In this document: positions 1-6,071 of the stretch, one piece after another | Layout: each line of letters opens with the position of its first letter | How positions within the stretch are numbered: position 1 is the first letter of the stretch | Assembly (NCBI GenBank): GCA_900549275.1 | Contig: URNU01000074.1 | Coordinates: 1-6,899 of the forward strand | Length of the DNA: 6,899 bases | Reading direction: 5' to 3' | Source of the DNA: an uncultured Collinsella sp. | GTDB lineage: Bacteria > Actinomycetota > Coriobacteriia > Coriobacteriales > Coriobacteriaceae | Program-made: the position numbers and the translations under genes | The notes under the pieces: model-generated | Databases searched by the model: none | Seen by the model: the letters and a program-made list of their open reading frames with translations, nothing else | What the model was told of the DNA's origin: nothing

Positions 1-452
1 ATATACTGAGCCACGCGCTGGACCACGTTGTGCAGAAAGCCGCCGTAGAGTGCGCCGCTGCTCGAGGTGAGCGTGCTCGGCAGCTCGTGGCCGCTGGCGA
101 CCAGGCGCTTGAAGAGCGGGGCGACGGCGTCGAGCGCGCCTTCGATGTCGCCAACCGTGCGACTGGCGTTCCACTGCTCGAGCTCGGAGATAAAACCGTC
201 GATTGCCTCGTCCATGACGGCGGTGACGGCGGCGTCCATATCGGCAAAGTAGTGGTAGAACAATGAGCGCGTACAGCCGGCTCGCTTGGTCACGGCCGAT
301 ACCGAAAGATGCGACACGCCCAGCTCGGAACTCACGGCGCGAACGGCGGCGAGAATCTCGCGACGACGCTCGTCGCCCGTCAGACGCTTGGCCGCGCTGT
401 CGGGCGCGGGGACGGCGTCGGCCACAGAAGTGTTCGCTGCATTATCGCTCAT
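1..452 (-). CDS. TetR-family transcriptional regulator (C-terminus cut by window edge)
   Basis: The minus strand encodes 150 visible residues beginning MSDNAANTSV and open at the left edge. Residues about 27-72 form a TetR DNA-binding domain: helix 1 around DERRREILAAVRAV, then a helix-turn-helix at about 49-68 (LSVSAVTKRAG, then CTRSLFYHYF). The closing SLFYHYF is the family's recognition-helix signature. Residues 73-150 are helical and begin the ligand-binding and dimerisation domain, whose ligand cannot be guessed. The first 25 residues are an Ala/Asp-rich extension ahead of the domain. I chose the ATG at 452 because AAAGGCGG sits just upstream. An in-frame ATG at 470 would add MKGGKR but has a poorer ribosome site. 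The gene diverges from the flavoprotein gene at 642 and faces two palindromes (512-526, 535-549), so it probably represses itself and that operon. This is inference from layout. Confidence 0.9.
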   Translation of the reverse strand, partial: MSDNAANTSVADAVPAPDSAAKRLTGDERRREILAAVRAVSSELGVSHLSVSAVTKRAGCTRSLFYHYFADMDAAVTAVMDEAIDGFISELEQWNASRTVGDIEGALDAVAPLFKRLVASGHELPSTLTSSSGALYGGFLHNVVQRVAQY

Positions 453-501
453 GCGCTTGCCGCCTTTCATCCGTTTGAGCCCGACCGTTCGCCTAACAGT
501 C

Positions 502-532
502 TTGAATATTGTTGACGGTTCGTCAATACTAT
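502..532 (+). promoter_or_regulatory. Weak candidate promoter for the flavoprotein-hypA operon
   Basis: TTGAAT (502-507) and TACTAT (527-532) resemble -35 and -10 boxes, but the 19-base spacing is long. If used, operator 1 would lie inside the spacer and operator 2 over the transcription start, a good arrangement for repression. The leader would be about 100 bases. No better pair is visible in the gap, so this is tentative. Confidence 0.25.
512..526. promoter_or_regulatory. Putative TetR operator 1 (TTGACG-N3-CGTCAA)
   Basis: This is a perfect 6+6 inverted repeat with a 3-base spacer, TTGACG gtt CGTCAA, in the gap between the divergent TetR and flavoprotein genes. It shares arms and spacing with the repeat at 535-549. 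Small palindromes of this kind next to a TetR gene are usually its binding sites. Read on the minus strand, the right arm is TTGACG, which could serve as a -35 box for the regulator gene, although the -10 that would follow (AAGACT) is poor. Binding by this TetR is inferred. Confidence 0.6.
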
Positions 533-534
533 TT

Positions 535-549
535 TTGACACAATGTCAA
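535..549. promoter_or_regulatory. Putative TetR operator 2 (TTGACA-N3-TGTCAA)
   Basis: This is a perfect 6+6 inverted repeat, TTGACA caa TGTCAA. Symmetry continues weakly outward: over 12-base arms (529-540 against 544-555), 10 positions match. Its centre is 23 bases from that of operator 1, close to two helical turns, so two dimers could sit on roughly the same DNA face. TTGACA matches a -35 consensus, but nothing resembling a -10 box lies 16-18 bases downstream, so an operator is the better reading. Confidence 0.6.
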
Positions 550-641
550 CAATGGCAGGTGAACGGCATGGGGGCATGTCCGGCCTGCAAAAAAGAGGGG
601 CGCCGCGGTCTCGCCGGGCTGTGGCAAGAGAAGGGACAACC

Positions 642-3419
642 ATGATTCTCAACGGACCGGGAATTAGCTACACCGAGCCCGATATCGGTGCGGAGTTTGT
701 GCCGCCGCTGCCGGAGCATCCGCGCGAGGCAATCGTCAAGCTGTGCGAGCACTGCACCAACCGTCTGCTGCATCGCGACGAGCTGCTGGGCTACGAGTAC
801 TGGTCGTTTGCCGAGGCCGCAACCGACGAGCAGGCCGAAGTGCTCTGCAAGATGAAGATGCGCCGTCCCTATACGTTGCCCGAGATGGTCAAGCTCACCG
901 GCATGCCCGAGGCCGATATCGAGAAGATGCTCGACGACATGAGCTACACGGGCCTGCTCGAGTACAACTGGGAAAACCCCGAGCGCGCCAAGCAGTGGGT
1001 GCTGCCCATGCTGGTGCCGGGTTCTGCCGAGTTCCTCAACATGCGTGTGAGCCAGCTTGAGGAGCATCCGGTCTATGCCAAGTTCTTTGAACAGGCATCC
1101 AAGGGTCCGCTGTCCAAGGCTACGCCGATGGTGCCGCCCGGAGGCGCCGGTATCGGCATGCACGTCATTCCGGTCGAGAAGGCCATCGATGCCGCGAGCA
1201 CGTCGGTGCCGATCGAGCATATCGAGCACTGGCTCGACAAGTACGAGGGCAAGTATGCCGCCAGTACCTGCAGCTGCCGTGCGAGCCGTCGCGTGATGGG
1301 CGAGGGCTGCGCCGACGATTCGGCCGACTGGTGCATTGCCGTGGGCGACATGGCCGACTACGTGGTCGAGACCGACCGCGGCCATTACGTGACGCGCGAC
1401 GAGGTCTACGACATTTTGCGCCAGGCCGAGGACAACGGCTTTGTGCACCAGATCACCAACATCGACGGCGAGAACAAGATCTTCGCCATCTGCAACTGCA
1501 ACGTCAACGTGTGTTATGCCCTGCGCACCTCTCAGCTGTTCAACACGCCTAACCTGTCGCGCTCGGCCTATGTCGCCAAGGTCGAGAAGGACAAGTGCGT
1601 GGCCTGCGGTCGCTGCGTTGAGGTGTGTCCGGCCGGCGCCGCCAAGCTGGGCCAGAAGCTCTGCAGCAAAAAGGCCGGCGGACAGGTGCCCGAGTATCCG
1701 CGCCAGGAGCTGCCCGACGCCACCAAGTGGGACCACACCAAGTGGTCGCCCAACTACCGCAACGACAACCGCATCGAGACGCATGAGTCCGGCACCGCGC
1801 CCTGCAAGACGGCCTGCCCCGCGCACGTTGCCGTTCAGGGCTATCTGAAGCTCGCGGCTCAGGGCCGCTATGACGAGGCGCTGGCACTCATTAAGCGCGA
1901 GAACCCGCTGCCCGCTATCTGCGGCCGCGTGTGCAACCGCCGCTGTGAGAATGCTTGCACCCGCGGCCGTGTGGACGCCGCCGTGGCTATCGACGAGGTC
2001 AAGAAGTTCATCGCCCAGCGCGATCTTGATGCCGCGACCCGCTATGTCCCACCCGTGGTGACCCCGACGCGTGCCGGCGGCTTCGACCAGAAGATCGCCA
2101 TCATCGGTGCCGGTCCGGCAGGTCTGTCCTGTGCCTTCTATCTGGCCGAGAAGGGCTACAAGCCCGTCGTGTTCGAGAAAAACGAGCGCCCGGGCGGCAT
2201 GCTCACCTACGGCATTCCCAGCTTTAAGCTGCAGAAGGATGTTATCGAGGCCGAGGTCGAGGTCATTCGCCTGATGGGCGCCGAGTTCCGCTATGGTGTG
2301 GAAGTCGGTCGCGACGTGACGCTCGACGAGCTGCGCGAGCAGGGTTTTAAGGCCTTTTATGTTGCCATCGGCTGCCAGGGCGGCCGCCTCGCCGGTATTC
2401 CGGGCGAGGATGCCGAGGACGTGGCCGTGGCCGTCGACTTTTTGCGCGAGGTCAACAGTGGCAAGATCGACACGCTGCCCGGCCGCACCATTGTGGTGGG
2501 CGGCGGCAACGTAGCTATCGACGTCGCGCGTAACGCCTGCCGTCTGGGCTCCGAGCACGTTGAGATGTTCTGCCTGGAGAGCGAGGCCCAGATGCCCGCC
2601 AGCGAGGAAGAGCGTCGCGAGGCCGTTGAGGACGGCGCCCACATCAGCTGCGGCTGGGGCCCCAAGGGGGTTCACCTGGACGAGGCCGGTCGTGTGTGCG
2701 GTATCACCTTCAAGCGCTGCACGCGTGTCTTTGACGACGAGGGCCGGTTTGCGCCCGAGTACGACGAGAACGATCTGCGCCGTGTCGATGCCGACCGCGT
2801 AGTCATGTCGATTGGCCAGTCCATTGTGTGGGGCGATCTGCTGGCTGGCTCCAAGGTGGAGCTTGGCCGCGGCCAGGGCGCCCTTGCCGATCCTCAGACC
2901 TATCAGACCGCCGAGCCCGACATCTTTGTGGGCGGAGACGTCTACACCGGTCCGAGCTTTGCCATCGACGCCATCGCCGCCGGTCACGAGGCCGCCGTGT
3001 CCATCCATCGCTTTGTGCAGCCGGGCTCCACGCTCACCATCGGTCGCAACCAGCGCCACTACACTGCGCTCGACCGCGACGATGTTGTGATTGAGAGCTA
3101 TGACAACGCGAGCCGCGAGGTGGCACATGTCGACCGCGACCGCGAGAAGGCTGCACCCTTTAGCGAGTACGTCGAGACCTTTACCGAGGAGCAGGTGCGC
3201 GCCGAGACCGCCCGCTGCCTGGGCTGCGGTGCCTCGATCGTCGATCCCAACAAGTGCATCGGCTGTGGTCTGTGCACCACCAAGTGCGCGTTCGATGCCA
3301 TCCACCTTGATCGCGATCGCCCCGAGTGCTCCACGATGGTCAAATACGAGCAAAAGCTCCCGAGCCTGGGCAAGTACGCGCTCAAGCGCGCCATCAAGAT
3401 TAAGTTCGGTCGCAAGTAA
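642..3419 (+). CDS. Multidomain Fe-S flavoprotein: GltD/NfnB-like NAD(P)H oxidoreductase fused to ferredoxin modules
   Basis: The protein has 925 residues and no signal peptide, so it should be cytoplasmic. Residues about 77-108 look like a winged-helix segment. A cysteine module follows: C210, C212 (CSCR), C223, C231 and C284, C286, C291. It resembles the CxCR ferredoxin domain of anaerobe Fe-S proteins. C319/322/325/329 form a single 4Fe-4S motif. A GltD-type N-domain holds C388/C392 and C427/431/435/439. The FAD fold has GAGPAG at 489-494 with acidic E512. The NAD(P)H fold has GGGNVAIDVAR at 620-630, and GGD at 764-766 closes the FAD site. C859/C862 precede a last 4Fe-4S motif, C872/875/878/882. 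It probably moves electrons between NAD(P)H and a ferredoxin-like or unknown partner; the substrate is unknown. The ATG at 642 follows AGAAGGGA. The frame is open back to 543, but the extra residues there are not domain-like. hypA follows after 30 bases. Confidence 0.88.
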   Translation: MILNGPGISYTEPDIGAEFVPPLPEHPREAIVKLCEHCTNRLLHRDELLGYEYWSFAEAATDEQAEVLCKMKMRRPYTLPEMVKLTGMPEADIEKMLDDMSYTGLLEYNWENPERAKQWVLPMLVPGSAEFLNMRVSQLEEHPVYAKFFEQASKGPLSKATPMVPPGGAGIGMHVIPVEKAIDAASTSVPIEHIEHWLDKYEGKYAASTCSCRASRRVMGEGCADDSADWCIAVGDMADYVVETDRGHYVTRDEVYDILRQAEDNGFVHQITNIDGENKIFAICNCNVNVCYALRTSQLFNTPNLSRSAYVAKVEKDKCVACGRCVEVCPAGAAKLGQKLCSKKAGGQVPEYPRQELPDATKWDHTKWSPNYRNDNRIETHESGTAPCKTACPAHVAVQGYLKLAAQGRYDEALALIKRENPLPAICGRVCNRRCENACTRGRVDAAVAIDEVKKFIAQRDLDAATRYVPPVVTPTRAGGFDQKIAIIGAGPAGLSCAFYLAEKGYKPVVFEKNERPGGMLTYGIPSFKLQKDVIEAEVEVIRLMGAEFRYGVEVGRDVTLDELREQGFKAFYVAIGCQGGRLAGIPGEDAEDVAVAVDFLREVNSGKIDTLPGRTIVVGGGNVAIDVARNACRLGSEHVEMFCLESEAQMPASEEERREAVEDGAHISCGWGPKGVHLDEAGRVCGITFKRCTRVFDDEGRFAPEYDENDLRRVDADRVVMSIGQSIVWGDLLAGSKVELGRGQGALADPQTYQTAEPDIFVGGDVYTGPSFAIDAIAAGHEAAVSIHRFVQPGSTLTIGRNQRHYTALDRDDVVIESYDNASREVAHVDRDREKAAPFSEYVETFTEEQVRAETARCLGCGASIVDPNKCIGCGLCTTKCAFDAIHLDRDRPECSTMVKYEQKLPSLGKYALKRAIKIKFGRK

Positions 3420-3449
3420 GTAGTCATAACGGGAACGGCGGAGGAAAAA

Positions 3450-3878
3450 GTGCACGAACTCGGAATCGTTTACCACATTATCCGCGATGTCGAGAACGTG
3501 GCGCGCGCCAATGGGGTGAGTCGCGTTTCGAGCGTCACGCTGCTGTTGGGCGAGGTCTCGGGCGTCGTTCCCGACTTGCTGCTCGACGCTTGGCGCTGGA
3601 CGGCAGATAAAAAGCCCATCACGCAGGGCGCGGAGCTTATTGTGGAGCCCGTCGAGGCCGTGACGCATTGCGAGGCATGCGGCCGCGACTACGCGACGGT
3701 CGAGCACGGCAAGACCTGCCCCCATTGCGGCAGCGGCGAGACATACCTGCTGCAGGGTCAGGAGGTCATGATTAAGCAGATCGAGACCCCCGACGAGGAC
3801 CCGGCAGGCGCTGTCCCCGATGACCCCTCCGACGCCCCCGATGCCGTCGACGCCGCCAACCCCCTCCACATCGTCTAA
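3450..3878 (+). CDS. hypA: Hydrogenase maturation nickel metallochaperone HypA, with acidic C-terminal extension
   Basis: The protein has 142 residues and starts at a GTG preceded by GGAGGAAAA. HypA delivers nickel, with HypB, to the large subunit of [NiFe]-hydrogenases, and in some bacteria to urease. The conserved N-terminus MHELGIV supplies His2, the nickel ligand. The structural zinc site is C74/C77 (CEAC) and C90/C93 (CPHC). The HypA fold ends near residue 112 (VMIKQIE), which is the usual length of the family. Residues 113-142 are an additional tail rich in Asp, Pro and Ala, ending in HIV. The gene lies 30 bases behind the flavoprotein gene in the same direction, so the two are probably cotranscribed. 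No other hyp gene or hydrogenase subunit is in the window, so the enzyme it matures is unknown. Confidence 0.93.
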   Translation: MHELGIVYHIIRDVENVARANGVSRVSSVTLLLGEVSGVVPDLLLDAWRWTADKKPITQGAELIVEPVEAVTHCEACGRDYATVEHGKTCPHCGSGETYLLQGQEVMIKQIETPDEDPAGAVPDDPSDAPDAVDAANPLHIV

Positions 3879-3882
3879 CCCC

Positions 3883-3910
3883 TAGTCGTTGGGGACGTCA
3901 CCAACGACTA
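3883..3910. terminator. 28-bp near-perfect palindrome after hypA; possible terminator hairpin or intergenic repeat
   Basis: Arms TAGTCGTTGG (3883-3892) and CCAACGACTA (3901-3910) are exact reverse complements, and the centre GACGTC (3894-3899) is itself palindromic. Overall 13 of 14 symmetric positions match; only G3893 and A3900 break it. As RNA it would give a 10-bp stem with an 8-base loop beginning 4 bases after the hypA stop, a typical terminator position. No T-run follows on either strand, so it is not a standard intrinsic terminator. It could instead be a dispersed repeat or a protein site. Confidence 0.45.
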
Positions 3911-3953
3911 CTTGCGCTAGAACATAAGTCACGAAAATAGTCAAGTCATGTCT

Positions 3954-3964
3954 GTTTAAACAAA
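3954..3964 (+). repeat. GTTTAAACAAA direct repeat, copy 1
   Basis: This 11-base motif, whose first 8 bases are the palindrome GTTTAAAC, recurs exactly at 4117-4127, 163 bases downstream. It may be the distal half of a pair of regulator sites for the PTS promoter. Confidence 0.5.
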
Positions 3965-4116
3965 ATAGCAGTAGTACAAGTACATTCGCACTTGCTAAAT
4001 ATCGTTATTAATGAACAGCCTGCTTGTATCTGTAAAGTACATGGCTTGATGAGTGACGCTTTGGCGGGTAATGAGTCGAAAAGCAGCAACGTAATCAATT
4101 TGTAACAAACTTAGAC

Positions 4117-4127
4117 GTTTAAACAAA
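4117..4127 (+). repeat. GTTTAAACAAA direct repeat, copy 2, next to the PTS promoter
   Basis: This is an exact copy of 3954-3964. The GTTTAAAC centre lies about 44 bases upstream of the start site expected from the TATAAT box at 4153-4158, a place where an activator could touch RNA polymerase. The promoter has no good -35 box, which fits activator dependence, though no regulator is identified. Confidence 0.5.
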
Positions 4128-4152
4128 TAATGCAACCTTTTACGAATTTAGC

Positions 4153-4158
4153 TATAAT
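4153..4158 (+). promoter_or_regulatory. -10 box (TATAAT) of the PTS operon promoter
   Basis: This is an exact TATAAT in AT-rich DNA 70 bases ahead of the EIIAB start. Transcription would begin near 4165, leaving a leader of about 64 bases. The positions for a -35 (about 4129-4136, ATGCAAC) match TTGACA poorly. I saw no convincing sigma-54 GG-N10-GC pair, although sigma-54 control is known for some mannose-family PTS operons elsewhere. Confidence 0.6.
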
Positions 4159-4174
4159 TCCACAAACCAAACAG

Positions 4175-4205
4175 GTATACTTCCTTCATGTCATGTAGGA
4201 AATAC
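4175..4205 (+). other. Possible small hairpin in the PTS leader
   Basis: GTAT (4175-4178) and TTCC (4181-4184) can pair with ATAC (4202-4205) and GGAA (4198-4201), with a 2-base bulge and a 13-base loop. It would end 7 bases before the AAAAAGGAGG ribosome site. It is short and AU-rich, so it may have no role. Confidence 0.2.
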
Positions 4206-4228
4206 GTAGACAAAAAGGAGGTTATGTG

Positions 4229-5218
4229 ATGGTAAGTATTGTTCTTGCTAGCCACGGGGACTTGGCAGCTGGAATCAAGCAGACGGGCTCGATGGTCTTT
4301 GGCGATCAGCCGTCTGTTGCCGTGGTCTCGCTCGAGCCGAGCATGGGCCCCGACGACTTCCGTGCCAAGGTCGAGGAAGCAATCGCTTCCTTCGAAGACC
4401 AGGAGCAGGTGCTCTTCCTCGTTGATCTGTGGGGCGGCACGCCGTTCAACCAGATCAGCGGGCTCATCGAGGGCCACGATTCCTGGGCTATCGTCACCGG
4501 TGTCAACCTGCCTATGCTCATCGAGGCATATTCGCAGCGCTTTGACGCAAAGAACACTGCACATGCGATCGCAAAACATCTCGTGACTGAGGCTAAGGCT
4601 GGCGTGCGCGTCAAGCCCGAGTCTCTGGAGCCCGAGGAGAAGAAGCCGGCTGCGGCCGCCGCTGCTCCTGCAGGCGCCATCCCCCCGGGAACGGTCATCG
4701 GCGATGGGCACATCAAGATCGCCCACGTCCGTATCGACACCCGTCTGCTTCATGGCCAGGTGGCCACCACGTGGACCAAGCAGATCAACCCCAACCGCAT
4801 CATCGTGGTTTCCGACGGCGTTGCTCACGACGAGCTCCGCAAGACCATGATCGAGCAGGCTGCCCCTCCGGGAGTCCATGCCAACGTCGTTCCCATCAAG
4901 AAGATGGCCGAGGTCGTCAAGGACACGCGCTTTGGTGGCACCAAGGCCATGCTGCTCTTCGAGAACCCGCAGGATCTGCTCAAGGCCATCGAGGCCGGCG
5001 TCGACATCAAGGAAGTCAACATCGGTTCCATGGCTCACTCCAAGGGCAAGGTCGTCGTCACCAACGCCGTCGCTATGGGCGATGACGACGTCAAGACTCT
5101 CGAGGCCCTCAAGGCCAAGGGCGTCAAGTTCGAGGTCCGCAAGGTTCCTTCGGATTCCTCCGAGGATCTCGACGCCATGTTGAAGAAAGCTAAGGCCGAA
5201 CTGGCCGCTCAAGCATAG
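4229..5218 (+). CDS. manX: PTS mannose/fructose/sorbose-family fused EIIAB component
   Basis: This 329-residue cytoplasmic protein relays phosphate from HPr to the incoming sugar. The EIIA domain (about 1-125) starts MVSIVLASHG, with His9 as the first phosphoacceptor, and carries the family segment VDLWGGTPFNQ at 65-75. An Ala/Pro/Glu-rich linker spans about 128-158. The EIIB domain (about 160-329) opens with the hallmark RIDTRLLHGQVATTW, with His175 as the second phosphoacceptor. Length and both His positions match Escherichia coli ManX closely. The ATG at 4229 sits 7 bases after GGAGG; a GTG just before it (4226) is in frame but only 4 bases away, so ATG is preferred. It is first in an operon with EIIC and EIID (18-base gap). 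The Man family also carries fructose, sorbose and amino sugars, so the symbol states the family, not proven mannose specificity. Confidence 0.94.
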   Translation: MVSIVLASHGDLAAGIKQTGSMVFGDQPSVAVVSLEPSMGPDDFRAKVEEAIASFEDQEQVLFLVDLWGGTPFNQISGLIEGHDSWAIVTGVNLPMLIEAYSQRFDAKNTAHAIAKHLVTEAKAGVRVKPESLEPEEKKPAAAAAAPAGAIPPGTVIGDGHIKIAHVRIDTRLLHGQVATTWTKQINPNRIIVVSDGVAHDELRKTMIEQAAPPGVHANVVPIKKMAEVVKDTRFGGTKAMLLFENPQDLLKAIEAGVDIKEVNIGSMAHSKGKVVVTNAVAMGDDDVKTLEALKAKGVKFEVRKVPSDSSEDLDAMLKKAKAELAAQA

Positions 5219-5236
5219 TAAAGGAGGGTCCGATAC

Positions 5237-6055
5237 ATGTCTGCAATCACTATTCTGCTTGTTGCGATTGTCGCGTTGCTTGCCGGTATGGAAGGCATTC
5301 TGGATGAGTTCCAGTTCCATCAGCCGCTCGTGGCATGCACGCTTATCGGTCTCGTAACCGGTCACCTTCAGGAGGGCATCCTCCTGGGCGGTTCGCTCCA
5401 GATGATGGCCCTTGGCTGGGCTAACGTCGGCGCCGCCGTCGCGCCTGACGCCGCTCTGGCCTCGGTCGCTTCTTCGATCATCATGGTGCTCGCCCTCAAC
5501 GGCGGCGCCACTGATTCGGCCAAGGCCGTTACCGCGGCCATCGCCGTCGCCGTCCCGCTGTCGGTCGCTGGTCTGTTCCTGACCATGATCTGCCGTACCA
5601 TTGCTACCGCTATCGCTCACGCCATGGACGGTTGCGCCGAGAAGGGCGACTTCTCCGGCATCGAGCGCTGGCAGTATGCTGCCATCCTCATGCAGGGCCT
5701 TCGTATCGCCATTCCGGCAGTGCTTCTGTGCGTCATCCCGGCCGAGGCCGTTACCAACGCGCTTAACGCTATGCCCGACTGGCTGTCCGGCGGCATGGCT
5801 GTCGGCGGCGGCATGGTCGCTTCCGTCGGTTACGCCATGGTCATCAACATGATGGCCACCAAGGAGACCTGGCCGTTCTTCGTCCTCGGCTTTGTCCTTG
5901 CTGCCATCCCTCAGCTCACGCTGATCGCCCTTGGTCTCATCGGCATCTCCCTTGCCCTCATCTACCTTGGCCTTAAGGATCTGGCCAAGCAGGGTGGCGG
6001 CATGGGCGGTGGCTCCGGCGACCCGCTCGGCGACATTCTGAACGATTACGAGTAG
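5237..6055 (+). CDS. manY: PTS mannose-family EIIC membrane component
   Basis: This 272-residue integral membrane protein is the EIIC half of the sugar channel, close in length to E. coli ManY. Hydrophobic stretches lie at about 3-17, 31-45, 50-69, 72-88, 98-118, 146-168, 185-206 and 213-246, broken by polar loops. The N-terminus MSAITILLVAIVALLAGMEG and the segment EGILLGGSLQMMALGWANVG (46-65) are typical of the family. The tail is a glycine-rich linker (GGGMGGGSG, 253-261) followed by acidic DPLGDILNDYE. The ATG has a strong AAGGAGGG site (5221-5228). It lies between EIIAB and EIID, and its product should form a complex with EIID. Substrate cannot be told from sequence alone. Confidence 0.93.
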   Translation: MSAITILLVAIVALLAGMEGILDEFQFHQPLVACTLIGLVTGHLQEGILLGGSLQMMALGWANVGAAVAPDAALASVASSIIMVLALNGGATDSAKAVTAAIAVAVPLSVAGLFLTMICRTIATAIAHAMDGCAEKGDFSGIERWQYAAILMQGLRIAIPAVLLCVIPAEAVTNALNAMPDWLSGGMAVGGGMVASVGYAMVINMMATKETWPFFVLGFVLAAIPQLTLIALGLIGISLALIYLGLKDLAKQGGGMGGGSGDPLGDILNDYE

Positions 6056-6071
6056 GAGGGGAGTGATACAT

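Larger units (their letters stand above)
3911..4228. other. AT-rich intergenic control region upstream of the PTS operon
   Basis: No credible gene lies here; the longest start-led frame with any shape is about 12 codons from 4011 and has no ribosome site. Base composition is far lower in GC than the genes on either side: 3961-4020 holds 21 G+C in 60 bases. Visible elements are two GTTTAAACAAA copies, an AAGTACAT pair (3978-3985 and 4035-4042), an inverted repeat TTTGT-A-ACAAA at 4099-4109 and a TATAAT box at 4153. The length and the repeated motifs point to complex regulation of the PTS genes. Confidence 0.7.

Noticed and set aside
30..266. Plus-strand open frames over 30-645, including a 119-codon one
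   Set aside because: They lie opposite the TetR gene, whose minus-strand translation has an intact helix-turn-helix. Their products are Arg/Ala-rich with no family features.
543..641. Earlier in-frame start at 543 for the flavoprotein, adding 33 residues
   Set aside because: That ATG lies inside operator 2 and has no ribosome site. The added residues are basic and not domain-like, while the ATG at 642 follows AGAAGGGA.
546..3869. A 1107-codon open frame on the minus strand spanning both the flavoprotein and hypA genes
   Set aside because: Its translation is low-complexity, rich in Ala, Gly, Leu, His and Asp, with no recognisable motif. The plus strand has clear family motifs throughout. It is the usual antisense shadow of GC-rich codons.
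4011..4049. A 12-codon frame in the intergenic region
   Set aside because: It has no ribosome-binding site and no recognisable leader-peptide pattern such as runs of one amino acid.
3911..4228. A CRISPR array or riboswitch in the AT-rich gap
   Set aside because: The repeats are too few, short and unevenly spaced for CRISPR, and I see no known riboswitch core or strong terminator pairing.
4224..4229. ATGTGA start-stop mini-frame overlapping the EIIAB start
   Set aside because: The ATG is only 2 bases from the GGAGG, too close for efficient initiation. It is most likely chance.
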